NCBI RefSeq assembly: GCF_029392315.1
Contig: NZ_CP113939.1
Coordinates: 2,418,001 to 2,482,000 of the forward strand
Reading direction: 5' to 3'
DNA from: Bifidobacterium sp. ESL0690
GTDB taxonomy: Bacteria; Actinomycetota; Actinomycetes; Actinomycetales; Bifidobacteriaceae
DNA: 64,000 bases
This document shows positions 9,127 through 18,895 of this stretch, piece by piece (positions within the stretch are counted from its first letter, which is position 1; every line of letters begins with the position of its first letter). Under the pieces are notes generated by a model. That model did not search any database. It saw only the letters and a program-made list of their open reading frames with translations, and was not told the DNA's origin. Position numbers and translations under genes: made by a program.

Positions 9127-10371
9127 TTACTTGATACCGTTCTTCTGGAAATCTGCGTCGAGCGCATTGAGGTAGGCGTTGACATCGCCCTTCTCAAGGA
9201 ACTCCTGGCTCAACCCCTGCATATCGCTCGCACCGGTAAACATAACATCCGGGAAGATGCAGGTCTTGCCCTTATCGATGTAATCGGCCTTCATCGCCTT
9301 CAGCACGTCGGTATTCGCGGGGACATCAGAGCGAACGGAAAGCAGGTTCTGGTCATCCGTATATTCCTTCTGAATCTTTTTGGAGAGCAGGAATGTAAGG
9401 AACTTCTGAGCCGCCTTCTGGTGCTTGGAAGCAGAAGAAACACCAATCAATGCATCGGTACCGGAAATCAGAGGAGTCGTGTTGGGCTGATCACGGGTAG
9501 GCAGCACGAAGAATCCAAGATGAATGTTGGGATTGGCCTCAAGAATTGCCGGAATGGCCCAGATTCCCTGAATATACATGGCGGACTTGCCATTGGCGAA
9601 TTGCGAGTTGCCAGTATCATAATCCGTACCTGCAGGATCTTCCTGAGCGAAGGTCTTCAATTTGAGCATACGATCAGCAGAAAGCTTCCAACCGGGATTC
9701 TTGGCGAAGCTTGCCTTGCCTTTTTGCAGATTGTCCCAGAAATCCTTGCCCTGTTCCGGAGCAGCCACTGCCATAGCCATCTTATTGGCGGGATCGGCAT
9801 CCTTCCAAGTGAAGATGAAGGGCTGCTGACCTGCATCCTTGACTTTTTGGGCCGTCTGGACGAACTCATCCCATGTGGTGGGAGCCGTCAGACCGAGCTT
9901 GGTAAAGATATCCTTGTTGTACAGCACGCCTTCACCAATGATGGACCACGGCACAACATAGTTCTTCTTGGTCTGGCCGATCTTATGCAGGTAATCATAA
10001 TAGGACTTGTTCGCCACGGACTTGTAGGCCGTGGTTCCCGTCTGCTCGGTAAGAATGTTTGCCTTGACCAGATCGTTGTAATAGGTACCATCAGCAGTGA
10101 TGACATCGGGGACGTCGTTCTTGGCCATACGGGACTTCAACACGGTGATGGGGTTGGAAGCCGTTTGCTGTTCAACAGTGATATTCGGATTCTGAGCTTC
10201 GAATTCCTTAATCAGCTTGTTGGTGATTTTCACCGATTCAGGCTTCTTCTGGAAGAACTGGATGTGTTCCTTTCCATCTGCGGAATTGCCGCCGCAGCCA
10301 GCCATCATAGGAATTGCCATGGCAATGGAAGCCACGAGCGCAACGCACTTAATCGCCTTTTTCCTTAGCAT
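9127..10371 (-). CDS. ABC sugar importer, extracellular solute-binding lipoprotein (family 1)
   Basis: A 414-residue lipoprotein: signal MLRKKAIKCVALVASIAM followed by lipobox MAGC and a body typical of family 1 oligosaccharide-binding proteins (FIFTWKDADPANKMAMAVA, SAMYIQGIWAIPAI). It captures an oligosaccharide outside the cell for the two permeases encoded upstream at 10493-12194. AAAGGAG precedes the ATG at 10371. It is separated from the permeases by 121 bases carrying a LacI-type operator, so it may have its own promoter for higher expression. The ligand is inferred only from the neighbouring GH31 and GH2 genes. Confidence 0.92.
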   Translation of the reverse strand: MLRKKAIKCVALVASIAMAIPMMAGCGGNSADGKEHIQFFQKKPESVKITNKLIKEFEAQNPNITVEQQTASNPITVLKSRMAKNDVPDVITADGTYYNDLVKANILTEQTGTTAYKSVANKSYYDYLHKIGQTKKNYVVPWSIIGEGVLYNKDIFTKLGLTAPTTWDEFVQTAQKVKDAGQQPFIFTWKDADPANKMAMAVAAPEQGKDFWDNLQKGKASFAKNPGWKLSADRMLKLKTFAQEDPAGTDYDTGNSQFANGKSAMYIQGIWAIPAILEANPNIHLGFFVLPTRDQPNTTPLISGTDALIGVSSASKHQKAAQKFLTFLLSKKIQKEYTDDQNLLSVRSDVPANTDVLKAMKADYIDKGKTCIFPDVMFTGASDMQGLSQEFLEKGDVNAYLNALDADFQKNGIK

Positions 10372-10452
10372 TTCACTTCTCCTTTGGAGTTTGTTTCTAA
10401 CGGCAGCGAATGGCCCAATCGCTTCTCCGCTGCCGCTCATCAATTATTATAA

Positions 10453-10466
10453 TGCAATCGTTTGCA
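10453..10466. promoter_or_regulatory. LacI-family operator upstream of the binding-protein gene
   Basis: TGCAATCGTTTGCA, a near-perfect LacI/GalR palindrome with central CG, 82 bases upstream of the minus-strand lipoprotein start. Its likely reader is the LacI protein at 14855. Confidence 0.75.
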
Positions 10467-10492
10467 AAATCAAATTAAAGAGAATTAAAGAG

Positions 10493-11335
10493 TCACTCTT
10501 TTACAGATCCTGCAGCAACACCGTTGATAATCTGCTTTTGCGCGAACAGATACACGATAAGCATCGGAATCATAGCGAGCGTGTATGAAGCAAATGACAG
10601 ATTATAGTTGGTATTAAAGGCACTTTGGAACATGTACTGAGTGAGAGGAATAGTGTACTGATCCTGCTTCGATATCATCACCAAAGGCAGCATGAAATCA
10701 TTCCATACCCACAATGTTTGCAAAATGCCAACGGTTGCGTTAGCCGGTCCCAGCAACGGGAAAATGACCTTCCAGAACGTTTGCCAGGTATTGGCGCCAT
10801 CAAGCATCGCGGCTTCATCAAGACTTCTGGGAATCGTGTCCATATAGCCCACGTAGAACATGGTGTTGAACGGCAGGTTGTAAATGACGTAGATTGGTAT
10901 CAACCCGTAAAGATTGTCCAATCCCAGCATGCTCATCTCTTTGACCAGCGGCAGCATCAGAATCGAAAATGGGATGAACATCGCTGAAACGATATAGAAA
11001 TAGGCGATCTTGAAGCCTTTACGGTTCATGTTGCGGGCTATGGCGTATCCGATCATGGCATTCGTCAGCACACCGATGACCACCGAAACGATCGTCAGAA
11101 TCAGGCTGTTGCCCAAAGCCCTCCAGAAATTGGTCTCGACGATGGCTTCCGAGAAATTGCTCCATCGCCATTGCGTCGGCAACGCCCATAGGCTTTTCGC
11201 GCTCTGCTGGCGATCCTTCAAAGCGGTGGATAGCGTCAGATACATCGGAATCAGCACCGTCAGGGAGCAGAATATAAGGAATATGGTCAACAGCCAGTTG
11301 CTGCGCTTCCTGATAAGTTTGCTTGAGCTATCCAT
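10493..11335 (-). CDS. ABC sugar importer permease, MalG type
   Basis: A 280-residue inner-membrane protein with six predicted membrane spans and the cytoplasmic EAA loop (SLDEAAMLDGANTWQTFWKVIFPLLGP) that contacts the ATPase. The start at 11335 has a strong AAGGAGGAG site. It follows the MalF-type gene with only one base between stop and start, so the two are co-transcribed and probably translationally linked. No ATPase gene accompanies them; such importers commonly share a MsmK-like ATPase encoded elsewhere. Confidence 0.93.
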   Translation of the reverse strand: MDSSSKLIRKRSNWLLTIFLIFCSLTVLIPMYLTLSTALKDRQQSAKSLWALPTQWRWSNFSEAIVETNFWRALGNSLILTIVSVVIGVLTNAMIGYAIARNMNRKGFKIAYFYIVSAMFIPFSILMLPLVKEMSMLGLDNLYGLIPIYVIYNLPFNTMFYVGYMDTIPRSLDEAAMLDGANTWQTFWKVIFPLLGPANATVGILQTLWVWNDFMLPLVMISKQDQYTIPLTQYMFQSAFNTNYNLSFASYTLAMIPMLIVYLFAQKQIINGVAAGSVKE

Positions 11336-11336
11336 A

Positions 11337-12194
11337 TTACTTCTCCTCCTTGGAGCCAAACACACCCATTTGAATCAACGAAATCGCCAAAATCAGCAGG
11401 AAATAAACGACTGCATTGGCCGATTGATAGGCGAATTGACCGCCCTGGAACCCGTTGCGATAAATAAGGAACGAAATCGATTGCGTCGCGGTTCCAGGCC
11501 CGCCATTGGTAAGAGCCACAATCAAATCAAAGACCTGAAGCTGGGTTTTCAGCTGGAGAATCATATTCACCATGACAAACGGAGTCACCAGAGGCAGCGT
11601 AATCTTCCAGAATGTCTGGACCGTGTTCGCGCCATCCACTTTCGCCGCTTCATAGATATCGGTTGAAATGGACTCGATACCTGTCATATAAATGACCGTC
11701 GTCACCGCGCAAGCCTGCCAGACAGCGACAATCACGATAGCGACCCACGCCCATTGGCTGTTGCCCAAGATGCTTTTGGAGAGAAAATCGTTATGTAATC
11801 CTTTACCGACTGAGGTAACGACCTGCGAAAAGATAAAGTTGAAAACATAGCCGATGACGATGGTGGCGAGCACCGCCGGCAGGAAGAACACGCCTCTTAG
11901 GAAACTGCGGAACCGAATGTTCTGCGTCAGGCAGACCGCAAGCAAAAGGCTGATGACGTTGGTCAGAATCGAGGCCAACAACGCAAAACCGATAGTGAAT
12001 ATATAACTATGAATTACCGATGGGTCGGTAAACAGTTGGGCGTAATTCTTGAACCCTATGAAATTCCATCCCCCGTATCCCCTATAGTCGGTCAGACTGT
12101 AGAACATACCCATCAATGCGGGGACGGTCATAAAAACAAAAAGAAATATTACACCTGGCACGACCATCAAGGCATAACCAGTACGACGTCTCAT
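11337..12194 (-). CDS. ABC sugar importer permease, MalF type
   Basis: A 285-residue membrane protein with the EAA loop DIYEAAKVDGANTVQTFWKITLPLV. It is the first gene of the importer operon and diverges from the GH2 gene at 12583. The N-terminus starts within the first membrane span (RRRTGYALMVVPGVIFLFVF). GGAG precedes the ATG. It forms the translocation channel with the MalG-type partner encoded immediately downstream. Confidence 0.93.
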   Translation of the reverse strand: MRRRTGYALMVVPGVIFLFVFMTVPALMGMFYSLTDYRGYGGWNFIGFKNYAQLFTDPSVIHSYIFTIGFALLASILTNVISLLLAVCLTQNIRFRSFLRGVFFLPAVLATIVIGYVFNFIFSQVVTSVGKGLHNDFLSKSILGNSQWAWVAIVIVAVWQACAVTTVIYMTGIESISTDIYEAAKVDGANTVQTFWKITLPLVTPFVMVNMILQLKTQLQVFDLIVALTNGGPGTATQSISFLIYRNGFQGGQFAYQSANAVVYFLLILAISLIQMGVFGSKEEK

Positions 12195-12322
12195 ATCTCC
12201 ACTCCTTCATGGATTGTGGCTGTTTCAGACCAGCCACACAGTCAAATTCTCCGAGAGACAAAATGGACACGCTCCACATTCCGACGACAAATCCTGAATG
12301 CGTCAGATTGAGGAATATCCTA

Positions 12323-12337
12323 TTGCAAACGCTTACA
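12323..12337. promoter_or_regulatory. LacI-family operator, importer side of the divergent promoter region
   Basis: TTGCAAACGCTTACA, an imperfect LacI/GalR-type palindrome about 130 bases upstream of the MalF-type gene. The 388-base divergent region 12195-12582 otherwise is AT-rich and holds no gene. Confidence 0.65.
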
Positions 12338-12450
12338 TTTTATCACGGAAATAATCCACTCATATTTAATTCTCCTTAACTACAATGTTATAAAGAAAGC
12401 AATAAAACATTGTTATTTCAAAGCTTCGAAAATAACGTAACCATACTATA

Positions 12451-12464
12451 GCAACCGTTTGCAA
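12451..12464. promoter_or_regulatory. LacI-family operator, GH2 side of the divergent promoter region
   Basis: GCAACCGTTTGCAA, a LacI/GalR-type palindrome about 120 bases upstream of the GH2 start and 128 bases from the other operator in the same region. The pair could support looping between the two divergent promoters. Confidence 0.7.
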
Positions 12465-12582
12465 TAATCAACTCAATCTTTTATAATTTTCCCACGGAAC
12501 GATGTTTATCGAACTTTATATGTCAAACGCATCGCACCGAACAAACGAATCAAGGGGTCAATAAAGCAATGGGGTCACGCGA

Positions 12583-14700
12583 ATGAAACAAATTGACATC
12601 GATACCGGCTGGTCCGTTCTTCAGGACGTCCACGATGAGGGAGAATACCTGAAGTTGTATAACGATCCCGATCTCACGGATATCGGCCCTCAAATCTCGC
12701 AATGGGAACCGATCGAGGCCCTCAAACATCTTCAGCTGCTGTTTGCACAGCACCCTTACTGGGGCAGGGAATTACGCTATTTCAATGAAGCGCCCTGGTG
12801 GTACCGCAATATCATCACGCTCAACGAAGAGACAGACACCAACCGCTACACCCTTCGCTTCACCAATGTTGACTACTATGCAAAAGTCTGGTTCAACGGG
12901 AAACTGGTGGCCTGCCATGAAGGGTATTCCCTGCCTTTTGAATGCGACGTGACACCTTTTGTACACCACGGAGACAACACGCTCATCGTGAAAGTTTGGT
13001 CTCCTTGGGACCCGAGTGTCAGAGACAACGCGTCGCAGGAACGTACGCACCTCGTTGAACGCCAGCTCATCAAAGGCACCTACGAACACTCTGATGGACT
13101 GATAGCCCGAGACGTGAATCCGGTAGGAATATACGGAAACGTCTGCCTCATAAAGCAACAGGAATCATTCCTTACGGGTGAGACCAGAATCTCGACAACA
13201 CTGGATGGCAGTACAGGAAAAGTAACGTTAAAGGGACGGTTAATAGGCCCAGAAGCTTCCTTGACCCTATCCATCACAGCACCGGATGGCTCTTCAGTAA
13301 GAAAAGAGCAATACCAAGTCAATGGGGATTTCGAAATTTCCATGACATTGAACGATGCGCTGCCATGGTGGCCGTGGGACCAAGGCGAACAGAATCTCTA
13401 TACGCTTCGTCTGTCAATAGATGGCAATGAAAACCTGTGCCGAAAGATAGGCTTCAGAACGGTAGAGCTCATTCGTACCCATAATCAAACGCAATTCCGT
13501 ATCAATGGACTGCCGTTCTACGTACGAGGCACCTCTTATTTCCCCGACGTCTACTTGTCCGCCATGAACAAGGCAAGGTACGAACGCGACATCAAAGCGA
13601 TAAAAGCCGCAGGTTTCAACCTTATCCGCGTTCATGTCCATGTTGAAAATCCGGAATTCTATGACTTGTGCGACCGCGTGGGAATCGTCATCATCCAAGA
13701 TTCGGAATACAACTGGACACAACCAAAATCCGAAGACTGGGAACGTCGGTTCATCACAATTTTCCGCGATACCGTCGCCGTGCTCGACCGGCATCCCTCG
13801 ATTATCTGCTGGATCTGTCTCAATGAGCCGGGCTGCGACGACATGGTCCAAGGCACGCAGAGCTATGCCATGACGACAAGTCCCGGTCCACAAATCTACA
13901 AGGTCATCACCGAATTCGACAGGACAAGACCAGCAATCAAAGGCTCTTTCTGCTCAGATGACATTTATAGCGGCGACAGCCATAACTACTGCGGATCTCT
14001 CGAAGCTCCTGACAAGCCATACACCGATATCGACGGCACGAGAGAAAAATTGAACACGGAATTCGGCTTTGACGCTCCCGGGGCAGCGGCCAACTTGGAA
14101 TCCGTTGGTTTGCCGAGCAGGATAACTCAGGAATTGACGAAGCTGACTCCATCTCTGCAGCATTATCAATCCAGACTCACCAAGTATTACATCGAGCATT
14201 ATCGTTGCCAGAAAAACAGGCCGAATTGGGGCTATGTGCAGTTTATGTTCATCGATTTGTGCCCTCAAAGCTTCTACGGGCTGCTCGACTGGAAAGGGAC
14301 GCCGAAGCCCGCTTACAACGAACTAAAAGCCATAAACCAACCAATTGGGGTATTTTTCGAGCAGACAGCCCATTGCATCAAAAGTATCAAGGCGGTCAAC
14401 GATTCCAACCGCATTCTGGCCAACGTCGAAGTCTCGTGGAAGATTGTCGACCGGGATGCCGGAACGAAAGCCGAGAGCCACACAACCATAACTTTGGGTA
14501 ACGGCGACGTAACCGATGTATCAACTTTGGATATCACCGATAACGGCCATCGTTGGGACGCAGAACTGTGCTTGCAGGATCTCTCCGGAACCGTTATTGC
14601 CAAGAATACGTATACAGATATATTCAACCATCCTCAGCACCCGAAAGGCCATCCAAACCGGATCAGCCACGAATATGGAATCAGGTTGTATTCGATATGA
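12583..14700 (+). CDS. GH2-family beta-glycosidase
   Basis: A 705-residue intracellular enzyme with GH2 architecture: N-terminal jelly-roll (PYWGRELRYFNEAPWWYRN), immunoglobulin-like middle, TIM barrel with acid/base Glu in WICLNEPGCDD and nucleophile Glu in KLNTEFGF, then a C-terminal beta domain. GH2 includes beta-galactosidases, glucuronidases and mannosidases; the exact specificity cannot be decided. It diverges from the importer operon across two LacI operators and is followed by the lacI gene, so it belongs to the same regulon and probably removes a beta-linked sugar from the oligosaccharide on which the GH31 enzyme also acts. Confidence 0.87.
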   Translation: MKQIDIDTGWSVLQDVHDEGEYLKLYNDPDLTDIGPQISQWEPIEALKHLQLLFAQHPYWGRELRYFNEAPWWYRNIITLNEETDTNRYTLRFTNVDYYAKVWFNGKLVACHEGYSLPFECDVTPFVHHGDNTLIVKVWSPWDPSVRDNASQERTHLVERQLIKGTYEHSDGLIARDVNPVGIYGNVCLIKQQESFLTGETRISTTLDGSTGKVTLKGRLIGPEASLTLSITAPDGSSVRKEQYQVNGDFEISMTLNDALPWWPWDQGEQNLYTLRLSIDGNENLCRKIGFRTVELIRTHNQTQFRINGLPFYVRGTSYFPDVYLSAMNKARYERDIKAIKAAGFNLIRVHVHVENPEFYDLCDRVGIVIIQDSEYNWTQPKSEDWERRFITIFRDTVAVLDRHPSIICWICLNEPGCDDMVQGTQSYAMTTSPGPQIYKVITEFDRTRPAIKGSFCSDDIYSGDSHNYCGSLEAPDKPYTDIDGTREKLNTEFGFDAPGAAANLESVGLPSRITQELTKLTPSLQHYQSRLTKYYIEHYRCQKNRPNWGYVQFMFIDLCPQSFYGLLDWKGTPKPAYNELKAINQPIGVFFEQTAHCIKSIKAVNDSNRILANVEVSWKIVDRDAGTKAESHTTITLGNGDVTDVSTLDITDNGHRWDAELCLQDLSGTVIAKNTYTDIFNHPQHPKGHPNRISHEYGIRLYSI

Positions 14701-14811
14701 TGCGCGGCACGGCGCTGCACATAAGGGCATATTGACGCGCAAATAGTCGCTTTAATCAAAGGCAACGCTAAAATTAGCTTGAACAACCGATGAATTGCAG
14801 CGCTGATACTA

Positions 14812-14823
14812 TAAACGGTTGTA
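14812..14823. promoter_or_regulatory. Half-conserved LacI operator before lacI
   Basis: TAAACGGTTGTA, resembling the other three operators in its CGGTTG-containing half, 32 bases before the lacI start. It suggests autoregulation, but the match is imperfect. Confidence 0.5.
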
Positions 14824-14854
14824 ATAATAAGTGCCGGTACGCACGGAGGCGAAT

Positions 14855-15925
14855 ATGGAAGCAGATATACAAACCGTAGCCGACAAGGCAGGCGTCTCCA
14901 TTTCCACTGTCTCGCGAACATTTACCAGACCCGATCTCGTTTCAGCCAAAACCCGCAAAAAGGTCATGGAAATTGCCGAAAATCTCGACTTCAGCGTTTC
15001 CCGTTCGGCTGCGTCATTAAAAAGCGGGCAATCATTCCGAGTTGCGTTGCTGACCAATGACGGCATACCCACATGGTTCAATTCTCACATTTTCGCGGGG
15101 CTCGATTCGGTTCTGCACCCGGCCGGCTACGACATTTCCGTTTTCATACTTGCCAACATCAAAGAAAGGCAGGCGTTTTTCGAAAACCTTCCCGTTAGAC
15201 GCAATGTCGACGCCGTTGTGGTCAATTCATTCGATATTGATCCCTCCGAGGTCTCACGTTTGGGAAGCATGCACGTTCCGGTCATAGGAATCAGCGTACC
15301 TTCGAATAAAGGATTTGATGCCACGGTAAGCATCGATGATCGCAAAGCAATGCATATCGCCGTCAATCATCTGGTAGCCCTCGGCCACAAGGTTATCGGA
15401 TATGTTGGCGAAACGGCAAACGGCAGCCACATGCATTACAGCACCGATTCGCGTTTGCAAGGTTTCCAAGAGGCCTGCAAAGATCATCCAAGTGTAATAC
15501 CGCAAGTCATGCTATTCAATCACGACGAAAATCTTATCGATGCCGCAATCAACGGGATCCTTACCGCTGACCCTGCTCCCACCGCAGTATGCTTCGTTCG
15601 AGACGAAGTGGCTTTACCGGTACTGTATCGGATTCGACGATTTGGCAGAGAAATACCGCGAGATCTTTCGATAATCGGATTTGACGACGTGAATCTTTCG
15701 AAGCAAACCGGATTGACGACGCTGCATCAGGACCCATATCTCCTAGGCGCAACTGCGGCACGCAAGACCCTTGACGCGATGAATCACGAACAAGAGAAAC
15801 GCTCTGCACAACCGGGAAAAGATACGCCCAAAGGCGACCAACCCAGCGAAATTGACAACCCATATATCACTTTCCCGATCCAATTAATGCTACGCGACAC
15901 AACTGCGACGCCCAGAACACTCTAA
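14855..15925 (+). CDS. LacI-family transcriptional regulator
   Basis: A 356-residue repressor. The N-terminal helix-turn-helix TVADKAGVSISTVSRTF is followed by a periplasmic-binding-protein-like sensor domain ending in the usual SIIGFDDVNLSKQTGLTTLHQDP. The ATG at 14855 is chosen because CGGAGG lies ahead of it; a GTG at 14831 would add eight residues. Four LacI-type palindromes occur within the cluster, before the importer, the binding protein, the GH2 gene and its own gene, which makes it the probable local repressor. The inducer is presumably the transported oligosaccharide or its product. Confidence 0.93.
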   Translation: MEADIQTVADKAGVSISTVSRTFTRPDLVSAKTRKKVMEIAENLDFSVSRSAASLKSGQSFRVALLTNDGIPTWFNSHIFAGLDSVLHPAGYDISVFILANIKERQAFFENLPVRRNVDAVVVNSFDIDPSEVSRLGSMHVPVIGISVPSNKGFDATVSIDDRKAMHIAVNHLVALGHKVIGYVGETANGSHMHYSTDSRLQGFQEACKDHPSVIPQVMLFNHDENLIDAAINGILTADPAPTAVCFVRDEVALPVLYRIRRFGREIPRDLSIIGFDDVNLSKQTGLTTLHQDPYLLGATAARKTLDAMNHEQEKRSAQPGKDTPKGDQPSEIDNPYITFPIQLMLRDTTATPRTL

Positions 15926-16096
15926 ATCATTGGACGCGCCTATATCTGCTATATGCGATACACAGGCCATCTCGCGCAAGAGTCTATTATTGGATAATAA
16001 GGGACATGAAAAAAATTGAATGTTACGGTTTTATAAAATTCGAAAACGACAGCGTGCAACAACATTCCAATGGGAAACCTTCAACGAAAGGAAATC

Positions 16097-17869
16097 ATGA
16101 CCGCTAACAACTCGCGCGACGACTGGTGGAAGCAGGCCGTCGTCTATCAGGTCTATCCGCGCAGCTTCAAGGACGTCAACGGCGACGGACTCGGCGACAT
16201 CGCCGGCATCACCGAAAAGATGGATTATTTGAAGACTCTGGGCGTGGACGCGATCTGGCTTTCGCCGTTCTATCCTTCCGAACTTGCCGACGGCGGCTAC
16301 GACGTCATCGATTACCGCAATGTCGACCCGCGGCTGGGGACGATGGACGATTTCGACAACATGGTCGCCGCCGCGCACGGTTCCGGCCTCAAGGTCATCG
16401 TCGACATCGTGCCGAACCACACCTCCAACAAGCATCGTTTCTTCCAAGAAGCGCTCAAGGCCGGCCGCGGCTCGGCCGCCCGAGACCGTTACATCTTCCG
16501 CGAAGGACGCGGAAAGAACGGCGAGTTGCCGCCGAATGACTGGCAGTCGCTTTTTGGCGGCCCGGCCTGGGAACGCGTCGATGACGGCCAGTGGTATTTC
16601 CACATCTTCGCCGTCGAGCAGCCCGACGTCAACTGGAAGAACTCGGACATCCACGAAGAGTTCAAGAAGACCTTCCGCTTCTGGAGCGACCATGGCGTCG
16701 ACGGCTTCCGCATCGACGTGGCTCACGGTTTGGCCAAGGACTTCGATTCCAAGTCGATGGAGGAACTGGGCGCGGAATTCAGCGTACAGGACCAAGAGAG
16801 CCACGACGGCAGCAGCCCAATGTGGGATCGGCCGGAAGTCCACGACATTTACAAGGAATGGCGTCAGGTCTTCAACGAGTACAATCCGCCGCGTTTCGCC
16901 GTTGCGGAGGCTTGGGTGGTTCCCGAGCACCAGCATCTTTACGCTTCGACCGACGAGCTCGGGCAGGTCTTCAACTTTGAGTTCGCCAAGGCCGACTGGG
17001 ACGTCGACCAGATGCGCACGGCCATCACGGAAGGACTTGATTCCGCGGCCCGCACCAACGGTTCGACCTCCACTTGGGTGATGAGCAACCACGACATTCC
17101 GCGCAACGCCACGCGCTACGGGCTGCCGCAGGTCCCGTCGACCGACAAGCACCAAATCGCCAAGGACTGGCTGCTGCGCGACGGCAAGACTTACTTCGAA
17201 AACCGCACGCTCGGCACCCGTCGCGCACGCGCCGCTGCCCTGATGGAAATGAGTCTGCCAGGTTCCGTTTACATTTACCAGGGCGAGGAACTCGGGCTTT
17301 TCGAGGTGCCGGATATTCCTTGGGACCGTTTGGAAGACCCGAACGCGACAAATACCAAGCAAGCCGCCACCGACAAGGGGCGCGACGGTTGCCGCGTGCC
17401 GCTGCCGTGGGTTGCTGACGATGAACCCAAGCCGGCACAATGGGACAAGAACTTCGGCGAAGGCGCAACGTTCGGCTTCTCCCCTGCAACCAAAGCCGAC
17501 GGAACTCCCGCCGCGGCTCCGCATCTCCCGCAGCCCTTGTGGTTCAAGGATTTTGCAGCAGACAAAGAAGCCGCCGACCCGACCTCAATGCTCACGCTTT
17601 ATCACGCAGCGCTCAAGGATCGTGCCGAACTGCTGACCGCCACCGGCGACCACGTGAGCCTTGATTGGCTCGACATGGGCGATGACGTCATCGCCTACAC
17701 GCGCCCGGCGGTCTACCAGGGCTCACCGACCACGTTTGCGAGCATCACGAACTTCGGTGCGGCTCCCGTAGCCTTGCCGAAGGGCCGAATTCTGCTCACT
17801 TCCGCGGAACTTGCAGCCGACGGCGGCCTGCCGCAAGACGCAAGCGCCTGGCTTTTGCTCGATAAGTAA
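16097..17869 (+). CDS. GH13 alpha-glucosidase (oligo-1,6-glucosidase/AglA-like)
   Basis: A 590-residue cytosolic alpha-glucosidase. GH13 signatures are in order: VYQVYPRSFKDVNGDGLGDI, DIVPNHTS, GFRIDVAHGLAKD with the nucleophile Asp, VAEAWV with the acid/base Glu, and MSNHDIPRN with the transition-state Asp. These match bifidobacterial AglA/AglB enzymes that hydrolyse alpha-1,6 and alpha-1,4 glucosidic bonds of short sugars. AAAGGA precedes the ATG at 16097. It follows lacI by 171 bases and is closed by a strong terminator. No clear LacI operator was seen in front of it, so co-regulation is uncertain. Confidence 0.9.
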   Translation: MTANNSRDDWWKQAVVYQVYPRSFKDVNGDGLGDIAGITEKMDYLKTLGVDAIWLSPFYPSELADGGYDVIDYRNVDPRLGTMDDFDNMVAAAHGSGLKVIVDIVPNHTSNKHRFFQEALKAGRGSAARDRYIFREGRGKNGELPPNDWQSLFGGPAWERVDDGQWYFHIFAVEQPDVNWKNSDIHEEFKKTFRFWSDHGVDGFRIDVAHGLAKDFDSKSMEELGAEFSVQDQESHDGSSPMWDRPEVHDIYKEWRQVFNEYNPPRFAVAEAWVVPEHQHLYASTDELGQVFNFEFAKADWDVDQMRTAITEGLDSAARTNGSTSTWVMSNHDIPRNATRYGLPQVPSTDKHQIAKDWLLRDGKTYFENRTLGTRRARAAALMEMSLPGSVYIYQGEELGLFEVPDIPWDRLEDPNATNTKQAATDKGRDGCRVPLPWVADDEPKPAQWDKNFGEGATFGFSPATKADGTPAAAPHLPQPLWFKDFAADKEAADPTSMLTLYHAALKDRAELLTATGDHVSLDWLDMGDDVIAYTRPAVYQGSPTTFASITNFGAAPVALPKGRILLTSAELAADGGLPQDASAWLLLDK

Positions 17870-17900
17870 GCCGTAGCGACCGAAACAAGCAATAACGAAT

Positions 17901-17946
17901 AAGTGCTTGGAACCTTGCAATTTATAAGGTTCCAAGCACTTTTCGT
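17901..17946 (+). terminator. Rho-independent terminator after the GH13 gene
   Basis: A perfect 16-base stem (AAGTGCTTGGAACCTT and its complement) with a 10-base loop followed by TTCGTTTTT, starting 31 bases past the stop codon. Confidence 0.9.
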
Positions 17947-18012
17947 TTTTCGCTGCAACGAACGCAAGAATGTGTTGCGTCGCAATCGGTCACAAGTTCA
18001 CAGGTTCACGCT

Positions 18013-18711
18013 TCACACGTTCCAGCGGACGATGACCGGGTCGTTTTTGTAGTAACCAAGCACCGAATGGTGGGCAGTGTCGAAACGCAGGAGGCGGCCC
18101 GCATGCGGGTCGGCGTGTAACCATTGCGTGGTAAGGATTCGCAGGATATGCGCGTGCGCGACGAGCAAGACGTTGTGGCCGGCGAGAATCAGCGGCGTCA
18201 CCTGTTCGATGACGCGACGAGCGCGAACGGCGGTCGCCTCGACGGTTTCACCGGTACCACTGTGGACGTTCACTTTTTCGCTGCTGGGAAGCGTGCAGAC
18301 CCAGTCACCCTGCAGAGAAGACGGCAGCATTTCAGGGCCTTCGTCCCATACGCACCAATCGTGCCCCAGCGCCGCGCTGATCTCCTCACGCTTGCGGCCT
18401 TCAGCTGGGCCGTAATCCCATTCCATCAAATCATCCAGCGTTTCAAAATCGGAATATCCCGCCAATTGTGCGGTTTCGCTGGCACGATGCAGCGGACTGC
18501 AGAAAATGTGCCCGCGACCAAAACCGTCGGGAAACGCCTCGCGCAATCGTTTGCCGCCAGCCAACGCCTGTCGCCGTCCCTCCGCGTTCAACGGCACATC
18601 CGTCCAACCCGTATACCGTCCGATCAAACTCCACGCGGTTTGCCCGTGGCGCATCAATACCAAGTAACCGGGTTTCGAGGCTCCTTCGCCCGAAGTAAGA
18701 TAATTAGTCAT
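18013..18711 (-). CDS. Histidine phosphatase (phosphoglycerate mutase-like) family protein
   Basis: A 232-residue protein with the phosphohistidine motif LMRHGQTAWS near residue 20, the acidic catalytic segment MEWDYGPAEG and the second histidine in VAHAHILR. Members include acid phosphatases and cofactor-dependent mutases; the general phosphatase branch is more likely than glycolytic mutase, given the GRYTGWTDVPLN context. Transcribed towards the GH13 terminator and monocistronic as far as visible. Substrate unknown. Confidence 0.88.
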   Translation of the reverse strand: MTNYLTSGEGASKPGYLVLMRHGQTAWSLIGRYTGWTDVPLNAEGRRQALAGGKRLREAFPDGFGRGHIFCSPLHRASETAQLAGYSDFETLDDLMEWDYGPAEGRKREEISAALGHDWCVWDEGPEMLPSSLQGDWVCTLPSSEKVNVHSGTGETVEATAVRARRVIEQVTPLILAGHNVLLVAHAHILRILTTQWLHADPHAGRLLRFDTAHHSVLGYYKNDPVIVRWNV

Positions 18712-18895
18712 ACCGCCACTCTAACGCAGGCCCGGAAAAGGCGCAAAATCAATCAGCTATCGTCAAAGGATTCGGTGTCAGGGACAGTGCCGCGTCTATT
18801 ATGGAAAAATGCACGCAAGACACAGCAAAACCGCGATAAAGGAAGCCGGCAGGGAAAACGCACGTAATCCCGAAACGTCAGAATGGGATTCGTTC

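Noticed and set aside
16031..17524. Long frame antisense to the GH13 gene
   Set aside because: GH13 catalytic motifs are all present on the plus strand.
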